Shown here: in pieces, positions 25,426-34,720 of the stretch | Numbering within the stretch: the stretch's first letter is position 1 | How the letters are laid out: every line of letters begins with the position of its first letter | Source: Bacteroidota bacterium | GTDB taxonomy: Bacteria; Bacteroidota; Bacteroidia; Bacteroidales; FEN-979 | DNA length: 64,000 nucleotides | Assembly (NCBI GenBank): GCA_026391795.1 | Contig: JAPLDI010000040.1 | Location: 1 to 64,000, forward strand | Reading direction: 5' to 3' | The notes under the pieces: generated by a model | Seen by the model: only the letters and a program-made list of their open reading frames with translations | What the model was told of the DNA's origin: nothing | Database searches by the model: none | Made by a program: the position numbers and the translations under genes

Positions 25426-26434
25426 CCCTTAGTATGCGTTTCAGTTGATAAATAAATCGAGAATATAATATAGCGGAACGTTTCATCTTCCTATCAATGA
25501 GCCACCACAATGCTTTTTTATTCAGGGATTCTGTGATTTGTCCTGGCGATTGGTGGATGCAACGGAAGATCCTGCCCCTGAGTATCAACATTTCGGCTAA
25601 AAGCATATCATCCTTATTTCTGAGTGCCGTCTCGAGGGTTGTCGTCAGGTCGCGTACGGCAGAAATTGCGATTCTTCCCATGTCTTCTTCATCCAGCAGA
25701 GGATTTTTTTTCCCGTGGTATTCCTCCATCTGAAATACCCAGTTTCCCGCTAGAATGAAAGATAGGTTCTCTTGCCTGCTTGTTGTCGAGGATGCGTGTT
25801 CACGATAGTAGGCCAGTATGGTGTCAATCCCGATCACTTTGGTATAATTGCCTATTCTGAAGAAGAAATCATCATCGGCAATGTGGCCTGCTTCTTCACG
25901 ATAGGTGCAGGATTCGAGCAACAACTTCCGGGAAGTTGTAACGCCGGGACAGCGGTGAATATACTCGCTTTTGTATATTCCGTTGATGTAATTCTTTGCA
26001 TATTGTTTCCCTGTGTACAGCACTGCTTTTACTTCCGGAGTCGGTTTCAATTGCAACCTATCGAAAAATTCACTAATCTTCTCACTTCTCGAATATACAT
26101 GACAAACATCAGGATACTGAAGCAGCGCATTCTCGACATGAAAAAGATAATCCGGTGATATAAGGTCATCCTGGTGGAGGATTGTGATGAAATCTCCATC
26201 GGCATGACCAATCGCCTTGAGCCATCCATTCACAAAACCAGAGGGGCCCGATTCATTCGTGAAAATCGAAATGGATTCGCCGTACTTCCTGCAGATCTCA
26301 AGGGTGTCGTCGCTCGAATTGTCGTCGGAAACGAGTACCTGGTCTGCTTTCCGTGTTTGATTCAAAGCGGAAAGCAGGGCTGCTTCTATGAACCTTGAAC
26401 CATTACAGGTCGGTATGACAATCGAAAAGGTCAT
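25418..26434 (-). CDS. Glycosyltransferase family 2
   Basis: GT-A glycosyltransferase of 338 residues with a canonical N-terminal domain: FSIVIPTCNGSRFIEAALLS, VLVSDDNSSDDTLEICRKY and the metal-binding FITILHQDDLISPDY. A helical C-terminal extension of about 110 residues has no clear membrane span. It overlaps the PIG-L gene by 8 bases, so glycosyl transfer and deacetylation may act on the same residue. Cytoplasmic. Confidence 0.9.
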   Translation of the reverse strand: MTFSIVIPTCNGSRFIEAALLSALNQTRKADQVLVSDDNSSDDTLEICRKYGESISIFTNESGPSGFVNGWLKAIGHADGDFITILHQDDLISPDYLFHVENALLQYPDVCHVYSRSEKISEFFDRLQLKPTPEVKAVLYTGKQYAKNYINGIYKSEYIHRCPGVTTSRKLLLESCTYREEAGHIADDDFFFRIGNYTKVIGIDTILAYYREHASSTTSRQENLSFILAGNWVFQMEEYHGKKNPLLDEEDMGRIAISAVRDLTTTLETALRNKDDMLLAEMLILRGRIFRCIHQSPGQITESLNKKALWWLIDRKMKRSAILYSRFIYQLKRILRDG

Positions 26435-26461
26435 ACAATCTTTTTTTTATTATCGGTGAGA

Positions 26462-27598
26462 TCAGAGGAGATCTGAATAGTATTCAAGAGTTTGTTTTGC
26501 ATTTTTTTCCCATGTAAATTTTCCTGCCTGGATAATACCACGTTTTGAAATCCCATCTATGTCAAATCCCTTGTTCTCAAATTTCTCCATGATCTTTCTC
26601 CACTCTTCTGCATCTTCGACATCCTGGATGTAAATACCGGCATCTCCCGCAACCTCTGGAAGGGAGCTGTTATTTCCGATTACTGCTGGCGTTCCGCAGG
26701 CAAGCGATTCTGCAACAGGCAAGCCAAACCCTTCATATTTTGAGGGAAAAAGTAATGCGGTCGCCTGGTTGTAAATCACTGCCAATGTTTTATCATCAAC
26801 CGGGTTAAGAATATGTACTTTTTCTCCAAGCTTGTTTCGTTCAATGGTTTCCATAATGTATGATGGAACATTTGGCCAAATCAGAACCAAATGATTTGAT
26901 GGGTTGTTTTTTACAAGACGGGTATAGGCAGCAAGAAGAACTTGAGTGTTCTTACGATCCGTGCCACAACTGATGGATAGGAAAAATGGGAAAGTGATCC
27001 CGATAGTTTTTAGAAATTCACCGTGCCTCGCATTTTCCTTGTCAGGGAAGAACAGGTCGTGCCTTATGCCCCAAGGGAGTACCCTTATTTTTTCAGTACC
27101 TACCTGAAGGTAGTTCTCAATATCACGCCGGGATGATTCTGAACAAGTTATTATTCCTTTGCTTCCTTTGATCAGCCTTGGGAGTTTGACAAGCTGATCT
27201 TTTACGTTGCTTGCCGGAAAGTCTTTTTGCCGAACGAACAACAGCATGTCGTGAAGAGTGACCACGCACTTTCCTGTCTTGAAAAAATATTCGAAATTAT
27301 GAGGGACATGAAACAAATCGTAGCGAAGAAACGCCTCTCTGAATGGAAGGTATTCGTGAAGTGCCGGGAAAAACGAATTGTTGGGCGTATATATCTGGTG
27401 ATGGTTTAAATTCATACTACCCAGGATCTGTTTCCTTGATTTCAAACCCTGTGTATAAATCTCAAATTCGAATGGCAGATCCCTTTCTTTTGATATAGCA
27501 AGAAGCAATTCATAGGTGACACGATGGATGCCGGCATAATGCCCCCCGGCATATCCGGCGGCTGCGTTGGCATGAAACAGGATTCGTGGTTTTTTCAT
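26462..27598 (-). CDS. Glycosyltransferase family 4
   Basis: GT-B glycosyltransferase of 378 residues, GT4 (mannosyltransferase B-like) pattern: CVVTLHDMLLFV, GIITCSESSRRDIENYL, IRVLPWGIRHDLF, FFLSISCGTDRKNTQVLL and LFPSKYEGFGLPVAESLACG (E-x7-E) with GTPAVIGNNSSLPEVAGDAG. ATG at 27598 lies directly after the stop of the upstream gene (27599), so the two are tightly coupled. Cytoplasmic; it adds one residue to the repeat unit. Confidence 0.9.
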   Translation of the reverse strand: MKKPRILFHANAAAGYAGGHYAGIHRVTYELLLAISKERDLPFEFEIYTQGLKSRKQILGSMNLNHHQIYTPNNSFFPALHEYLPFREAFLRYDLFHVPHNFEYFFKTGKCVVTLHDMLLFVRQKDFPASNVKDQLVKLPRLIKGSKGIITCSESSRRDIENYLQVGTEKIRVLPWGIRHDLFFPDKENARHGEFLKTIGITFPFFLSISCGTDRKNTQVLLAAYTRLVKNNPSNHLVLIWPNVPSYIMETIERNKLGEKVHILNPVDDKTLAVIYNQATALLFPSKYEGFGLPVAESLACGTPAVIGNNSSLPEVAGDAGIYIQDVEDAEEWRKIMEKFENKGFDIDGISKRGIIQAGKFTWEKNAKQTLEYYSDLL

Positions 27599-28942
27599 CT
27601 AAGCCTGGTTGTGTTGTCTGTCCGGACCCTCAGGCAATCCGCTGAACACTTCACCATAAAGGGATATCAAGTCAGATGCATGCTTTTCAATCGGGATTAC
27701 TTGTTGTTTTAGTCGCCCTTTAAAGGGATCGAACATGTCCGGGTTTTCAATAACCCGTTTCATGGCCTCACCAAGGGCAGCTGCATCATTCGGTTCGATA
27801 AGAAGTCCATTTTCCCCGTCCCTTAGCTGCATCTCTGCTCCGCCGCATCGTGTTGAGATCACGGGCTTTTCAAGGCTAAGTGCTTCGGAAATAGTGAGGC
27901 CAAATACTTCCAGGTAAATTGCTGGATGAACAAGCACATCATACTGTGAAATAATGCCAGGTAAACTACCGGATGATACTTTCCCGTGCCAGAACAAACC
28001 ACTCAGCTTGCGGTACTTTTTTCGGAGCCTGTCATGATACCTGATCTCGCCTTTAACTTCCGGAGCTCCGATAATGTGCAGTTCAGCAAGTGACTGTTCG
28101 ATCCCGGAATAGGCTTCAAGAAGTAAATGTATTCCCTTTGCATGGCAAATCCTGCCGGCATAATAGAATTTTACTTTCCCGTTTTTCCTTTCTCCTGTTT
28201 CTCCTGCAATACGCATGTCGTTTCCTGCATTTTCTTTCATCGGAATCCCATGGGGGATTACCCTGATCTTCAGCGGATCCGCTCCGTTGCGTATCATGCT
28301 TTCTTTTATAGCATACGATGGGGCGACGAAAAAGGTTGTATTTTCTGCAATGCTTTTCCATCTTTGCATGGAGGAGATGATCGAAATAGAACTCTGGAAT
28401 ATAGGTGTGATAAAGGGAATGAAAGGAATCCTGTTCAACATATTTCCTTGTCGAAGACGAACCGACAGGGGGATCTTTCGGATCATGGGATACCAATACT
28501 TGCCGGAACGGACATTTCGCAGAACACAGGGAAGGCAATTCTCAGAGGATGCAGCAATCCTGCATATATCATCTTTTTGGTTAAGCAGACCACCGGCAGG
28601 ACAGACCAATCCGCCGTGATGTGCAGTGACAATGCAGGGTATCACGTTTTTTGCGCAGGCTTGGGTCACAACTTCTTTGTAGCTGTGAGCGTGTACAAGG
28701 TCAGGCATTACTTTTTTCAGGATCCGGTCAATTTGAAAATGCAAGGTCTCCGGCCCCTTGCGGTTGAAATAAATTACCGGAACCCCCTTGTATGAATCAT
28801 CCTGAGAATGGTGTTCACTATGACTTGCGATGAAGATTTCTAAACCAGAATTTAATAAAGCATCCACAAGATTAAGAAAATACACCTGGCCGCCACCATA
28901 GGTTGAGTGAATGTATCCGTTCGAAACCAAAAGAATCCTCAT
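27599..28942 (-). CDS. Glycosyltransferase family 4
   Basis: GT-B glycosyltransferase of about 447 residues. The N-terminus MRILLVSNGYIHSTYGGGQV is an acceptor-domain glycine loop; a Cys-containing insert CRIAASSENCLPCVLRNV resembles that of the GT4 at 11.9-13.2 kb. Donor domain: VKFYYAGRICHAKGIHLLLE, HPAIYLEVFGLTISEALSLE (E-x7-E), KPVISTRCGGAEM. ATG 28942 is preferred (6 bases after the previous stop); a TTG at 28975 would overlap the upstream gene. Confidence 0.88.
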   Translation of the reverse strand: MRILLVSNGYIHSTYGGGQVYFLNLVDALLNSGLEIFIASHSEHHSQDDSYKGVPVIYFNRKGPETLHFQIDRILKKVMPDLVHAHSYKEVVTQACAKNVIPCIVTAHHGGLVCPAGGLLNQKDDICRIAASSENCLPCVLRNVRSGKYWYPMIRKIPLSVRLRQGNMLNRIPFIPFITPIFQSSISIISSMQRWKSIAENTTFFVAPSYAIKESMIRNGADPLKIRVIPHGIPMKENAGNDMRIAGETGERKNGKVKFYYAGRICHAKGIHLLLEAYSGIEQSLAELHIIGAPEVKGEIRYHDRLRKKYRKLSGLFWHGKVSSGSLPGIISQYDVLVHPAIYLEVFGLTISEALSLEKPVISTRCGGAEMQLRDGENGLLIEPNDAAALGEAMKRVIENPDMFDPFKGRLKQQVIPIEKHASDLISLYGEVFSGLPEGPDRQHNQA

Positions 28943-28947
28943 TGGCT

Positions 28948-29793
28948 TCAATTTTTTGGTGTTAGATAGAACCAACTCATAATCCCCGATCGGTTTTCTG
29001 CAAGGATCTCCCTTCTTTTATGAAGCGAAAATCCTTCAAGTTCCGGAAAGTGATATTTTCTAGCTTTGTACGTGTCGTCAGTGCTTAAAATCTCCTCAAT
29101 CCTGTAAGTATCTGAAAATCGTTCGACAAGCACTGTAGAAATCTCGATGTCGATACAATCATGTACTTCGATCAGAAGGTCGTGTTTTGACAGATGTCGG
29201 ATAACCTGTTTAGAGAAGAGTTCTTTCTCGTACCCTTCACAATCACAAATAATCAATGCTTTTGCCGTTAAAGGTAGCCCCATAAGTATTGCCGGGCTGC
29301 AGAATCCGCCTGTAATAACCCTTTCAGAGACGCCGTTCAGCACAGCCATTTCCCTGCAATATGAGATCGCTTCCGAATTTGTATCAAATGCAAAAACCTT
29401 TACCGATGGGGAACGTCTTGCAAACCCTACTGCATAATATCCTTCCGCACAACCGATGTCAACGATCTCTGTATATGGGATCCTGCATGCGGTTTCAATG
29501 ATGGGTCTTAACTCCTGCTCATAGGATCCCAGCAATTTCGGGAACAGACTGCTGCCGGTCGATCGCGCAGAGGGATAGATCATTCCTTTGAACGGGCCAT
29601 GTTTGACTGTCAGATCAGAGAATAAAAGGGGAACATAATCCTTCACCATCTTCTGCCGCAAACGTTCATTGACAATATCCCTTCGAACCAAATCCATATG
29701 CCTGGTAAAACGGATTAAAAAGTAATCCAGAGCCTTCCATAAGCCATCATTTGCCGTTATACGGTGGATGTATTTCTTTCGATATACGGACAT
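28948..29793 (-). CDS. SAM-dependent methyltransferase (FkbM-like)
   Basis: A 281-residue class I methyltransferase. The SAM-binding motif is EIVDIGCAEGYYAVGFA, followed by VFAFDTNSEAISYCREMAVL and the catalytic-region strand KALIICDCEGYEKELF (the D-x-E-G-Y of FkbM-type enzymes). A helical N-terminal region of about 100 residues precedes the fold. It would methylate a hydroxyl of a sugar in the polysaccharide. It lies between two glycosyltransferase genes in the low-GC core of the locus. Confidence 0.8.
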   Translation of the reverse strand: MSVYRKKYIHRITANDGLWKALDYFLIRFTRHMDLVRRDIVNERLRQKMVKDYVPLLFSDLTVKHGPFKGMIYPSARSTGSSLFPKLLGSYEQELRPIIETACRIPYTEIVDIGCAEGYYAVGFARRSPSVKVFAFDTNSEAISYCREMAVLNGVSERVITGGFCSPAILMGLPLTAKALIICDCEGYEKELFSKQVIRHLSKHDLLIEVHDCIDIEISTVLVERFSDTYRIEEILSTDDTYKARKYHFPELEGFSLHKRREILAENRSGIMSWFYLTPKN

Positions 29794-29840
29794 ATTTTAT
29801 AATTTGTGAGCTTGACTTTCCCATCCTCCTGAATGATTTT

Positions 29841-30776
29841 TCAGGTAGAAGTTAAAATCATTTTTACACTTTGTTTTTTTCCAAGAATTTTAAACTTCCA
29901 CTGATAAAGATCTGTTGCAAGCATAATATTTCTTTGCATTTTTGTAAGAAATGTGTAATGCGATTGTTTATTATTCAGGTAACGTTGAAGAGAATAATGA
30001 TAAAGAAGAAAATACATTGCTCTGGATTTCATGACTGGAAATGCCACAAGGGAAAACATATTTGTAAAGCTGTCGGAGAATCCACGGGTATTTGATATGC
30101 TGTTCCTGTGCATCCGGTAAGCCACGCAGATATCGTTAAGGTGATAGATCCGGATACCGAGGTTAGATAAATTTATACTTAGTGGGTAATCCTCAAGCAT
30201 GGGGATACGCTCATCAAAACCTCCTGCACTCAATAGTGTTTCTCTGTGAAAGAATGCAGATGGACCCAGGGGAGGACCAAGATTTTCCAGGATATAACGG
30301 AGTTGGCTTCGGGCTTTTAACCGGCCGAACTTCTCATCAATCATTATGAATCCAGCATGCTCTCCGATTATCTTAATATTCGAAATAACCACTTTTATTG
30401 CATTATTTGAGTCGACAAAACGAAAATAGTTTTCAAGTGATGATGGTAAAAGCAGGTCATCTCCTGCAATGAATTTTACCCATTTACCTCTACTTGATTG
30501 AAGTCCCCGGTTACAATTGAGGGAAAGTCCTGTATTGATATGTGAACTTATAACCTCAGTACGTTTGAAATGATTGTTATTAAGATCCAGCCACCTTCTG
30601 CAAATTTCAAGAGTGTTATCTGTTGATGAATCATCTGTGATAATTACTTCAATGTTCTCCCATCTCTGATCCTTTATACTTTCCAGCGTTTCAGTTATGA
30701 AAGAGGAAGAATTATAAGTGACGACAACTACAGATATCAGGGATTCATAACAAACTGGCATAACTAATAAATTCAT
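29841..30776 (-). CDS. Glycosyltransferase family 2
   Basis: GT-A glycosyltransferase of 311 residues: ISVVVVTYNSSSFITETLES, VIITDDSSTDNTLEICRRW and KFIAGDDLLLPSSLENYF with the metal-binding DD. It closely resembles the GT2 at 37.7-38.6 kb over the whole length (both have N-x-G-x-x-x-N-C-N-R-G-L and KFIAGDD), so the two are paralogues by duplication. ATG 30776 or ATG 30761 (MPVCYES). It follows the flippase stop by 3 bases. Confidence 0.9.
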   Translation of the reverse strand: MNLLVMPVCYESLISVVVVTYNSSSFITETLESIKDQRWENIEVIITDDSSTDNTLEICRRWLDLNNNHFKRTEVISSHINTGLSLNCNRGLQSSRGKWVKFIAGDDLLLPSSLENYFRFVDSNNAIKVVISNIKIIGEHAGFIMIDEKFGRLKARSQLRYILENLGPPLGPSAFFHRETLLSAGGFDERIPMLEDYPLSINLSNLGIRIYHLNDICVAYRMHRNSISNTRGFSDSFTNMFSLVAFPVMKSRAMYFLLYHYSLQRYLNNKQSHYTFLTKMQRNIMLATDLYQWKFKILGKKQSVKMILTST

Positions 30777-30779
30777 TGT

Positions 30780-32267
30780 TTAACGGTAATTTTTTTTAAT
30801 CATATTCTGAAGGAATGAAAAAAGCCCGATCCTTTTATTGAGTTCGAAGAGAGAGAAGGTTGTCGAAACCAGGATTACAATGGAGCCGATGATGTAGAAT
30901 AAGGTTCCACTGAGAAACCTAGAAAGCGTAAAACAGATCAGGGATAACAGAAATTGTACAATGAAAATCCAGTAAAATGCCGAATCGAATCGAAATTCAA
31001 ATTTTATCCGTGATATGATAAGATTCTGAAAGAAATATATAAAGTATCCAAGGAGGTAGGAAAAACCTACACCTGTGAGCCCTCCATAGCGGTACCCAAC
31101 AATATTGAAAGCGAACATATAAAGAATCGCTACTACCTCACTCCAGAAGTAGATTCGTGTTGATCCTTTAGCAAGAAGTAAAAAAGCGATCGCCCAGCTG
31201 GAGGCTTTAAAGAACATACCCAGGGCTACCCAGTGTATCATTTCATTTATAACCAGGAATTTTTTTGTATAGAGTAGTAGGATTACAACATTGATAAAGA
31301 CCAGAAAGATTGAAAGTATCGGGGCGATGATAAGAATAGCGACATCGGCCTGCTGATTGATGATGCGTCTGCATTCCAGGTTATCATTCATCACCGCCGA
31401 TAACCTTGGGTAATAATCGGTAGCCATTGCAGCAAAGATCATTCCTACATAGGTGAAAATAATCGTGAATCCTGAATTGTACAGTCCCACCTGGTCAATT
31501 CCTCCTGTTTTGCTGATATAGATTTTGACAAGATATGATGTCCCAAAAGAGATCAGGCCGCTCAGGCTTAACATGAAACCCAGGACCAGCATCTTTTTCC
31601 CTTCCGCGAAGGTTCGCATGGGAGATACTTTGACCTTCTCGGTTTTGAACATCCTGGAAAAATACCAGGAGATTGTCAGAGAGACTATAGAATAAATGAT
31701 GATCGAAGGGACGATTCCCTGCATCCTGAACTTGTAATATATAGGAATCGTTATGATGAGACCCAATGCACTCCCATAAATGTTGGCCCTCGCCAGGTGT
31801 TTTAACTTGCGCATTCCCTGTAGCATGACCATTTGTCCGCTGCTGAGTTGGGAAAGAAGTAGCGTGATCGACAACCAGACAAAAGCCAGCGTATAATCCT
31901 TGTTCCCGAAAGTAAATTGGCTGAGCCAGGGGGAAAGGCATAGTGTGACTAAAGCCCCGAGACATCCTGTGATCCAAACTACTCTCCTGAGAACAAGCAT
32001 CACTGTTGCGATGCGGATGTTATTCCCTTTTTCATACGCGGCTGCCACGTCCCGAACCGCACTTGTCCCGATCCCAAAGTTTGTCAAACTGCTGATAAGA
32101 CCGGTGGTCGAAGTCAGCAACCCTGCTAAACCCATTCCGGTAGGCCCGAGCAATACAGCAATGATCTTTGCCCTGATGATGGAGATAATGATGTTAAACA
32201 CCTGGACCCCTCCAAACAGTGAAGTGGCTTTAATGATTTGCCGATAGGAGGATTGTGTTTCTGACAA
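30780..32267 (-). CDS. Oligosaccharide flippase, Wzx-like
   Basis: A 495-residue MATE/MVF-type membrane transporter with about 14 hydrophobic segments. The N-terminus KATSLFGGVQVFNIIISIIR and LLGPTGMGLAGLLTSTTGLI are typical of O-antigen translocases, and YNSGFTIIFTYVGMIFAAMATDYYPRLS (in two parts) is a conserved mid-region. It would move the undecaprenyl-linked repeat unit to the periplasm for Wzy. The start codon is TTG 32267; no in-frame ATG exists upstream. Only one flippase is found, which argues for a single polysaccharide product. Confidence 0.9.
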   Translation of the reverse strand: MSETQSSYRQIIKATSLFGGVQVFNIIISIIRAKIIAVLLGPTGMGLAGLLTSTTGLISSLTNFGIGTSAVRDVAAAYEKGNNIRIATVMLVLRRVVWITGCLGALVTLCLSPWLSQFTFGNKDYTLAFVWLSITLLLSQLSSGQMVMLQGMRKLKHLARANIYGSALGLIITIPIYYKFRMQGIVPSIIIYSIVSLTISWYFSRMFKTEKVKVSPMRTFAEGKKMLVLGFMLSLSGLISFGTSYLVKIYISKTGGIDQVGLYNSGFTIIFTYVGMIFAAMATDYYPRLSAVMNDNLECRRIINQQADVAILIIAPILSIFLVFINVVILLLYTKKFLVINEMIHWVALGMFFKASSWAIAFLLLAKGSTRIYFWSEVVAILYMFAFNIVGYRYGGLTGVGFSYLLGYFIYFFQNLIISRIKFEFRFDSAFYWIFIVQFLLSLICFTLSRFLSGTLFYIIGSIVILVSTTFSLFELNKRIGLFSFLQNMIKKNYR

Positions 32268-32426
32268 GCTTAAGGTTCTATGAATGAAAATGATAAAAGG
32301 ATATTGTTTAGTTCATGGAAGAGTGTCTGTCACTCAGGATTTCGCGACCCTATTAGTATAATTTTTTTTAGAGTAGGCGACAATCTTGTTTCGGTTTTCA
32401 TCTTCCGTAGCCAAAACTGTAATATA
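32268..32426. other. Short intergenic region with possible read-through coding
   Basis: No independent gene or repeat is seen. In the frame of the methyltransferase that ends at 32427, translation past the TAG continues for about 25 codons to a TGA near 32335 and includes NRNKIVAYSKK, a plausible C-terminal strand for this kind of enzyme. The region may be the detached 3' end of that gene. Confidence 0.35.
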
Positions 32427-32945
32427 CTAATGTTTCTCCAGCATTTTATGACCGGTCGGATTATCATATATGATGAATATACTTCTCGGGTGGGTGACCA
32501 GCGAACTATCAATTAGCCGGAGAACTTCTTCCAGAATTCTTTCAGAAAAAGGATTGTACAGGTAATAATAAGTGTATTGGTGATATTTTTCGAAGGAGGT
32601 TGCATTTGCATTGTATATGTTTACCCTCCGTTCTTTCAGCCGCTTGAAATTATATTCCGCAACTTTGCTGACATTGCCCAACAATTCAATTCCGTCAATC
32701 TTCCTGAAGGGGAAGTGTCGAAATTCATTTATAGCTCTTCCTTTTCCACATCCGATATCGACTATGGAATCCGTTTTCGAAATGGGCATTTTTCGTAAAA
32801 GCTCTCTGAGGGGTTTGCCTCCACTGGAGCGGGAAGGGTAATAGTCTTCACCATATGAGGGATCTTCCGCAAAAGGTTTAATGAACTCCACACCCTGAAT
32901 CTTCTCCCTGAAACGGGCAAGGTAGTATTTTACATAGAGTTTCAT
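32427..32945 (-). CDS. Class I SAM-dependent methyltransferase, possibly truncated at the C-terminus
   Basis: A 172-residue protein with the SAM-binding motif SIVDIGCGKGRAINEF and acidic loop KIDGIELLGNVSKVAEYNF, then YYYLYNPFSERILEEVLRLI and IFIIYDNPTGHKMLEKH. The P-F and Y-D-N-P elements match small bacterial methyltransferases of unknown target. The fold would normally end with one more beta strand; the codons after the TAG at 32427-32429 could encode it. ATG at 32945, 36 bases downstream of the wecB stop. It could methylate the polysaccharide or an unrelated small molecule. Confidence 0.7.
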   Translation of the reverse strand: MKLYVKYYLARFREKIQGVEFIKPFAEDPSYGEDYYPSRSSGGKPLRELLRKMPISKTDSIVDIGCGKGRAINEFRHFPFRKIDGIELLGNVSKVAEYNFKRLKERRVNIYNANATSFEKYHQYTYYYLYNPFSERILEEVLRLIDSSLVTHPRSIFIIYDNPTGHKMLEKH

Positions 32946-32980
32946 TAGAAGGATAAATTGCGGTTTGGATCAATGCCAGA

Positions 32981-34105
32981 TTACAAAGGAAAATCTCTTA
33001 GCACCCTTACAATCCTCTCTGATGCTTTCCCATCACCATAAGGATTAACAGAGTTAGCCATGCGGGAATACTTTATTGGATCATTCAGTAACGTGCTGAC
33101 TGCATCGACGATCCCCAAAAGGTTCGTTCCAACCAGGCTCACGGCGCCGGTTTCCACACCTTCCGGGCGTTCCGTTACCTCACGCATTACCAATACCGGT
33201 TTGTTTAAGCCGGGCCCCTCTTCCTGGATGCCACCGGAATCTGTTAAAATAAGGGTACTGAGGTTCATCAGGTAGACGAAAGGAAGATATGATACAGGCG
33301 GAATCAGGTGAATATTTGGTGAGCTGTTTTGTTTCAGAATTCGATACACCGGTTCCCTGACATTCGGGTTCAGGTGGACAGGGTAGATGAACCGGACATC
33401 CGGGAAATCCTGAGCCAAACGGTAGATTGCATTGCAGATATTCTCGAATCCTTTACCAAAACTTTCACGACGATGGCCCGTTATCAGAACTATCCTTTGA
33501 TCTCCTAACCTGATACCCTCAAGTCCTTCCACTCTCGGAACTTCCACCATGACCTTTTCCTTTGCGAGCAACAATGCATCGATCACAGTATTCCCTGTTA
33601 CATGGATCCTCTCTACAGAAATACCTTCACGGAGCAGGTTCATGCGGTTGCCTTCAGTGGGGGCAAAATGCACAGAGGCGAGATGTGTAGCCAGCCTGCG
33701 GTTAACCTCCTCCGGAAACGGAGAATAAATATTACCGGTACGCAGACCTGCTTCCACATGACCAATGGGGATATGGTTATAAAATGCTGCCAGGGCTGCT
33801 GCAAAAACAGTCGTTGTATCTCCCTGCACCAGGATCATTCCCGGCTTACTTTTCTTCAGGTATTCATCCACATGCACAATGGCCCGGGCGGCAAAAGTGG
33901 CAAGGCTCTGATCAGGCTGCATCAGGTCCAGATCAGTTTCCGGTTTAATACCAAAGATCTCAAGCACCTGATCCAACATTTCCCTGTGCTGTGCCGTGAC
34001 ACAAACCTCCACCTGGAAATCCTGGCTCTTTTTCATCTCCAGGATGACCGGTGCAAGTTTGATGGCTTCTGGTCGGGTTCCGAAAATGAAAGCTATCTTT
34101 TTCAT
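32981..34105 (-). CDS. wecB: UDP-N-acetylglucosamine 2-epimerase (non-hydrolysing)
   Basis: Converts UDP-GlcNAc to UDP-ManNAc in the cytoplasm. The 374-residue length is normal, with signature segments IAFIFGTRPEAIKLAPVI, VCVTAQHREMLDQVL, GDTTTVFAAALAAFY, HVEAGLRTGNIYSPFPEEVN, ITGHRRESFGKGF and LTDSGGIQEEGPGLNKPVLV. The start is ATG 34105; the preceding codon is TTG. Together with the UDP-sugar dehydrogenase at 57-58 kb it could supply a ManNAc-uronate. A second, decayed copy lies at 36447-36620. Confidence 0.95.
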   Translation of the reverse strand: MKKIAFIFGTRPEAIKLAPVILEMKKSQDFQVEVCVTAQHREMLDQVLEIFGIKPETDLDLMQPDQSLATFAARAIVHVDEYLKKSKPGMILVQGDTTTVFAAALAAFYNHIPIGHVEAGLRTGNIYSPFPEEVNRRLATHLASVHFAPTEGNRMNLLREGISVERIHVTGNTVIDALLLAKEKVMVEVPRVEGLEGIRLGDQRIVLITGHRRESFGKGFENICNAIYRLAQDFPDVRFIYPVHLNPNVREPVYRILKQNSSPNIHLIPPVSYLPFVYLMNLSTLILTDSGGIQEEGPGLNKPVLVMREVTERPEGVETGAVSLVGTNLLGIVDAVSTLLNDPIKYSRMANSVNPYGDGKASERIVRVLRDFPL

Positions 34106-34111
34106 CAAGGT

Positions 34112-34350
34112 TTAGTTGAGTTTATTCATGAATGGTAAAATTTCTTCCAGCTGCAGCCGTCGTATCAAGTCAAAAGAGAATTGTGAAGCCACTTCAGTGC
34201 GGAGAAGACGTCTTCGGATTTTTTTCGGATGAATCTCAATAACCATAACATTCGCATGCGAATAATAGAGCTCTTGCATGTTCAAACCCCAACTAACAAA
34301 CACAGCACTCAATACGCAATTGAGAGTGGAAGCATAAGTAGAACTTGGTG
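34112..34350 (-). pseudogene. Remnant of an SGNH-like gene (internal deletion)
   Basis: Reading from about 34350, the frame has STYASTLNCVLSAVFVSWGL then NMQELYYSHANVMVIEIHP, followed directly by RTEVASQFSFDLIRRLQLEE. These two blocks match NTHASVQNCGMSAEVVGWGM and EVASRFSFELGRQLQLEG of the intact gene at 36.6-37.6 kb, so the middle (about 150 residues) and the N-terminus are deleted. No ATG start remains. It is followed by intact wecB, whereas the intact SGNH gene is followed by a decayed wecB. Confidence 0.82.
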
Positions 34351-34357
34351 ACTTTTG

Positions 34358-34710
34358 CTAATCGATTTCATCCTGGATTATAAATTCAGGCAGGTAGGCT
34401 GTGGCATCATAAGTAGAGAAAGAAATTTCATAACCATTATCATGAAGATAAGTACGGACTTTATTAAGGTTAACCTCACTCATGTGCTTATGGCGGTAAC
34501 CATGCTCAAAATGAATTATCTGCGGTTTGATTTTTTTAAAATTGAGATTGAGAATGATCTCTGAATCATAACCTTCTGTATCGATTTGTATAAAATTGAC
34601 TCCAGAATAGTTGTATGTTTCTATAAGCTCGTCAAGTGGTATGCATTTAACGGATTCACTTATCATGAAAAGTTCTTCACTTCCTGAATATAAAGCCTCT
34701 TTCATTTTTA
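34358..34710 (-). pseudogene. FkbM-family methyltransferase, C-terminal part, cut off by an IS
   Basis: Encodes the second half of a FkbM-type methyltransferase: KCIPLDELIETYNYSGVNFI then IQIDTEGYDSEIILNL, the D-x-E-G-Y signature, and QIIHFEHGYRHK. The first half is at 35963-36373. Removing the IS and one target copy (34721-35962, 1242 bases, divisible by three) restores one frame of about 257 residues, with DKEHLLKMKEALY at the junction. So the gene was intact until the insertion. Confidence 0.9.
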
Positions 34711-34720
34711 ACAGATGTTC

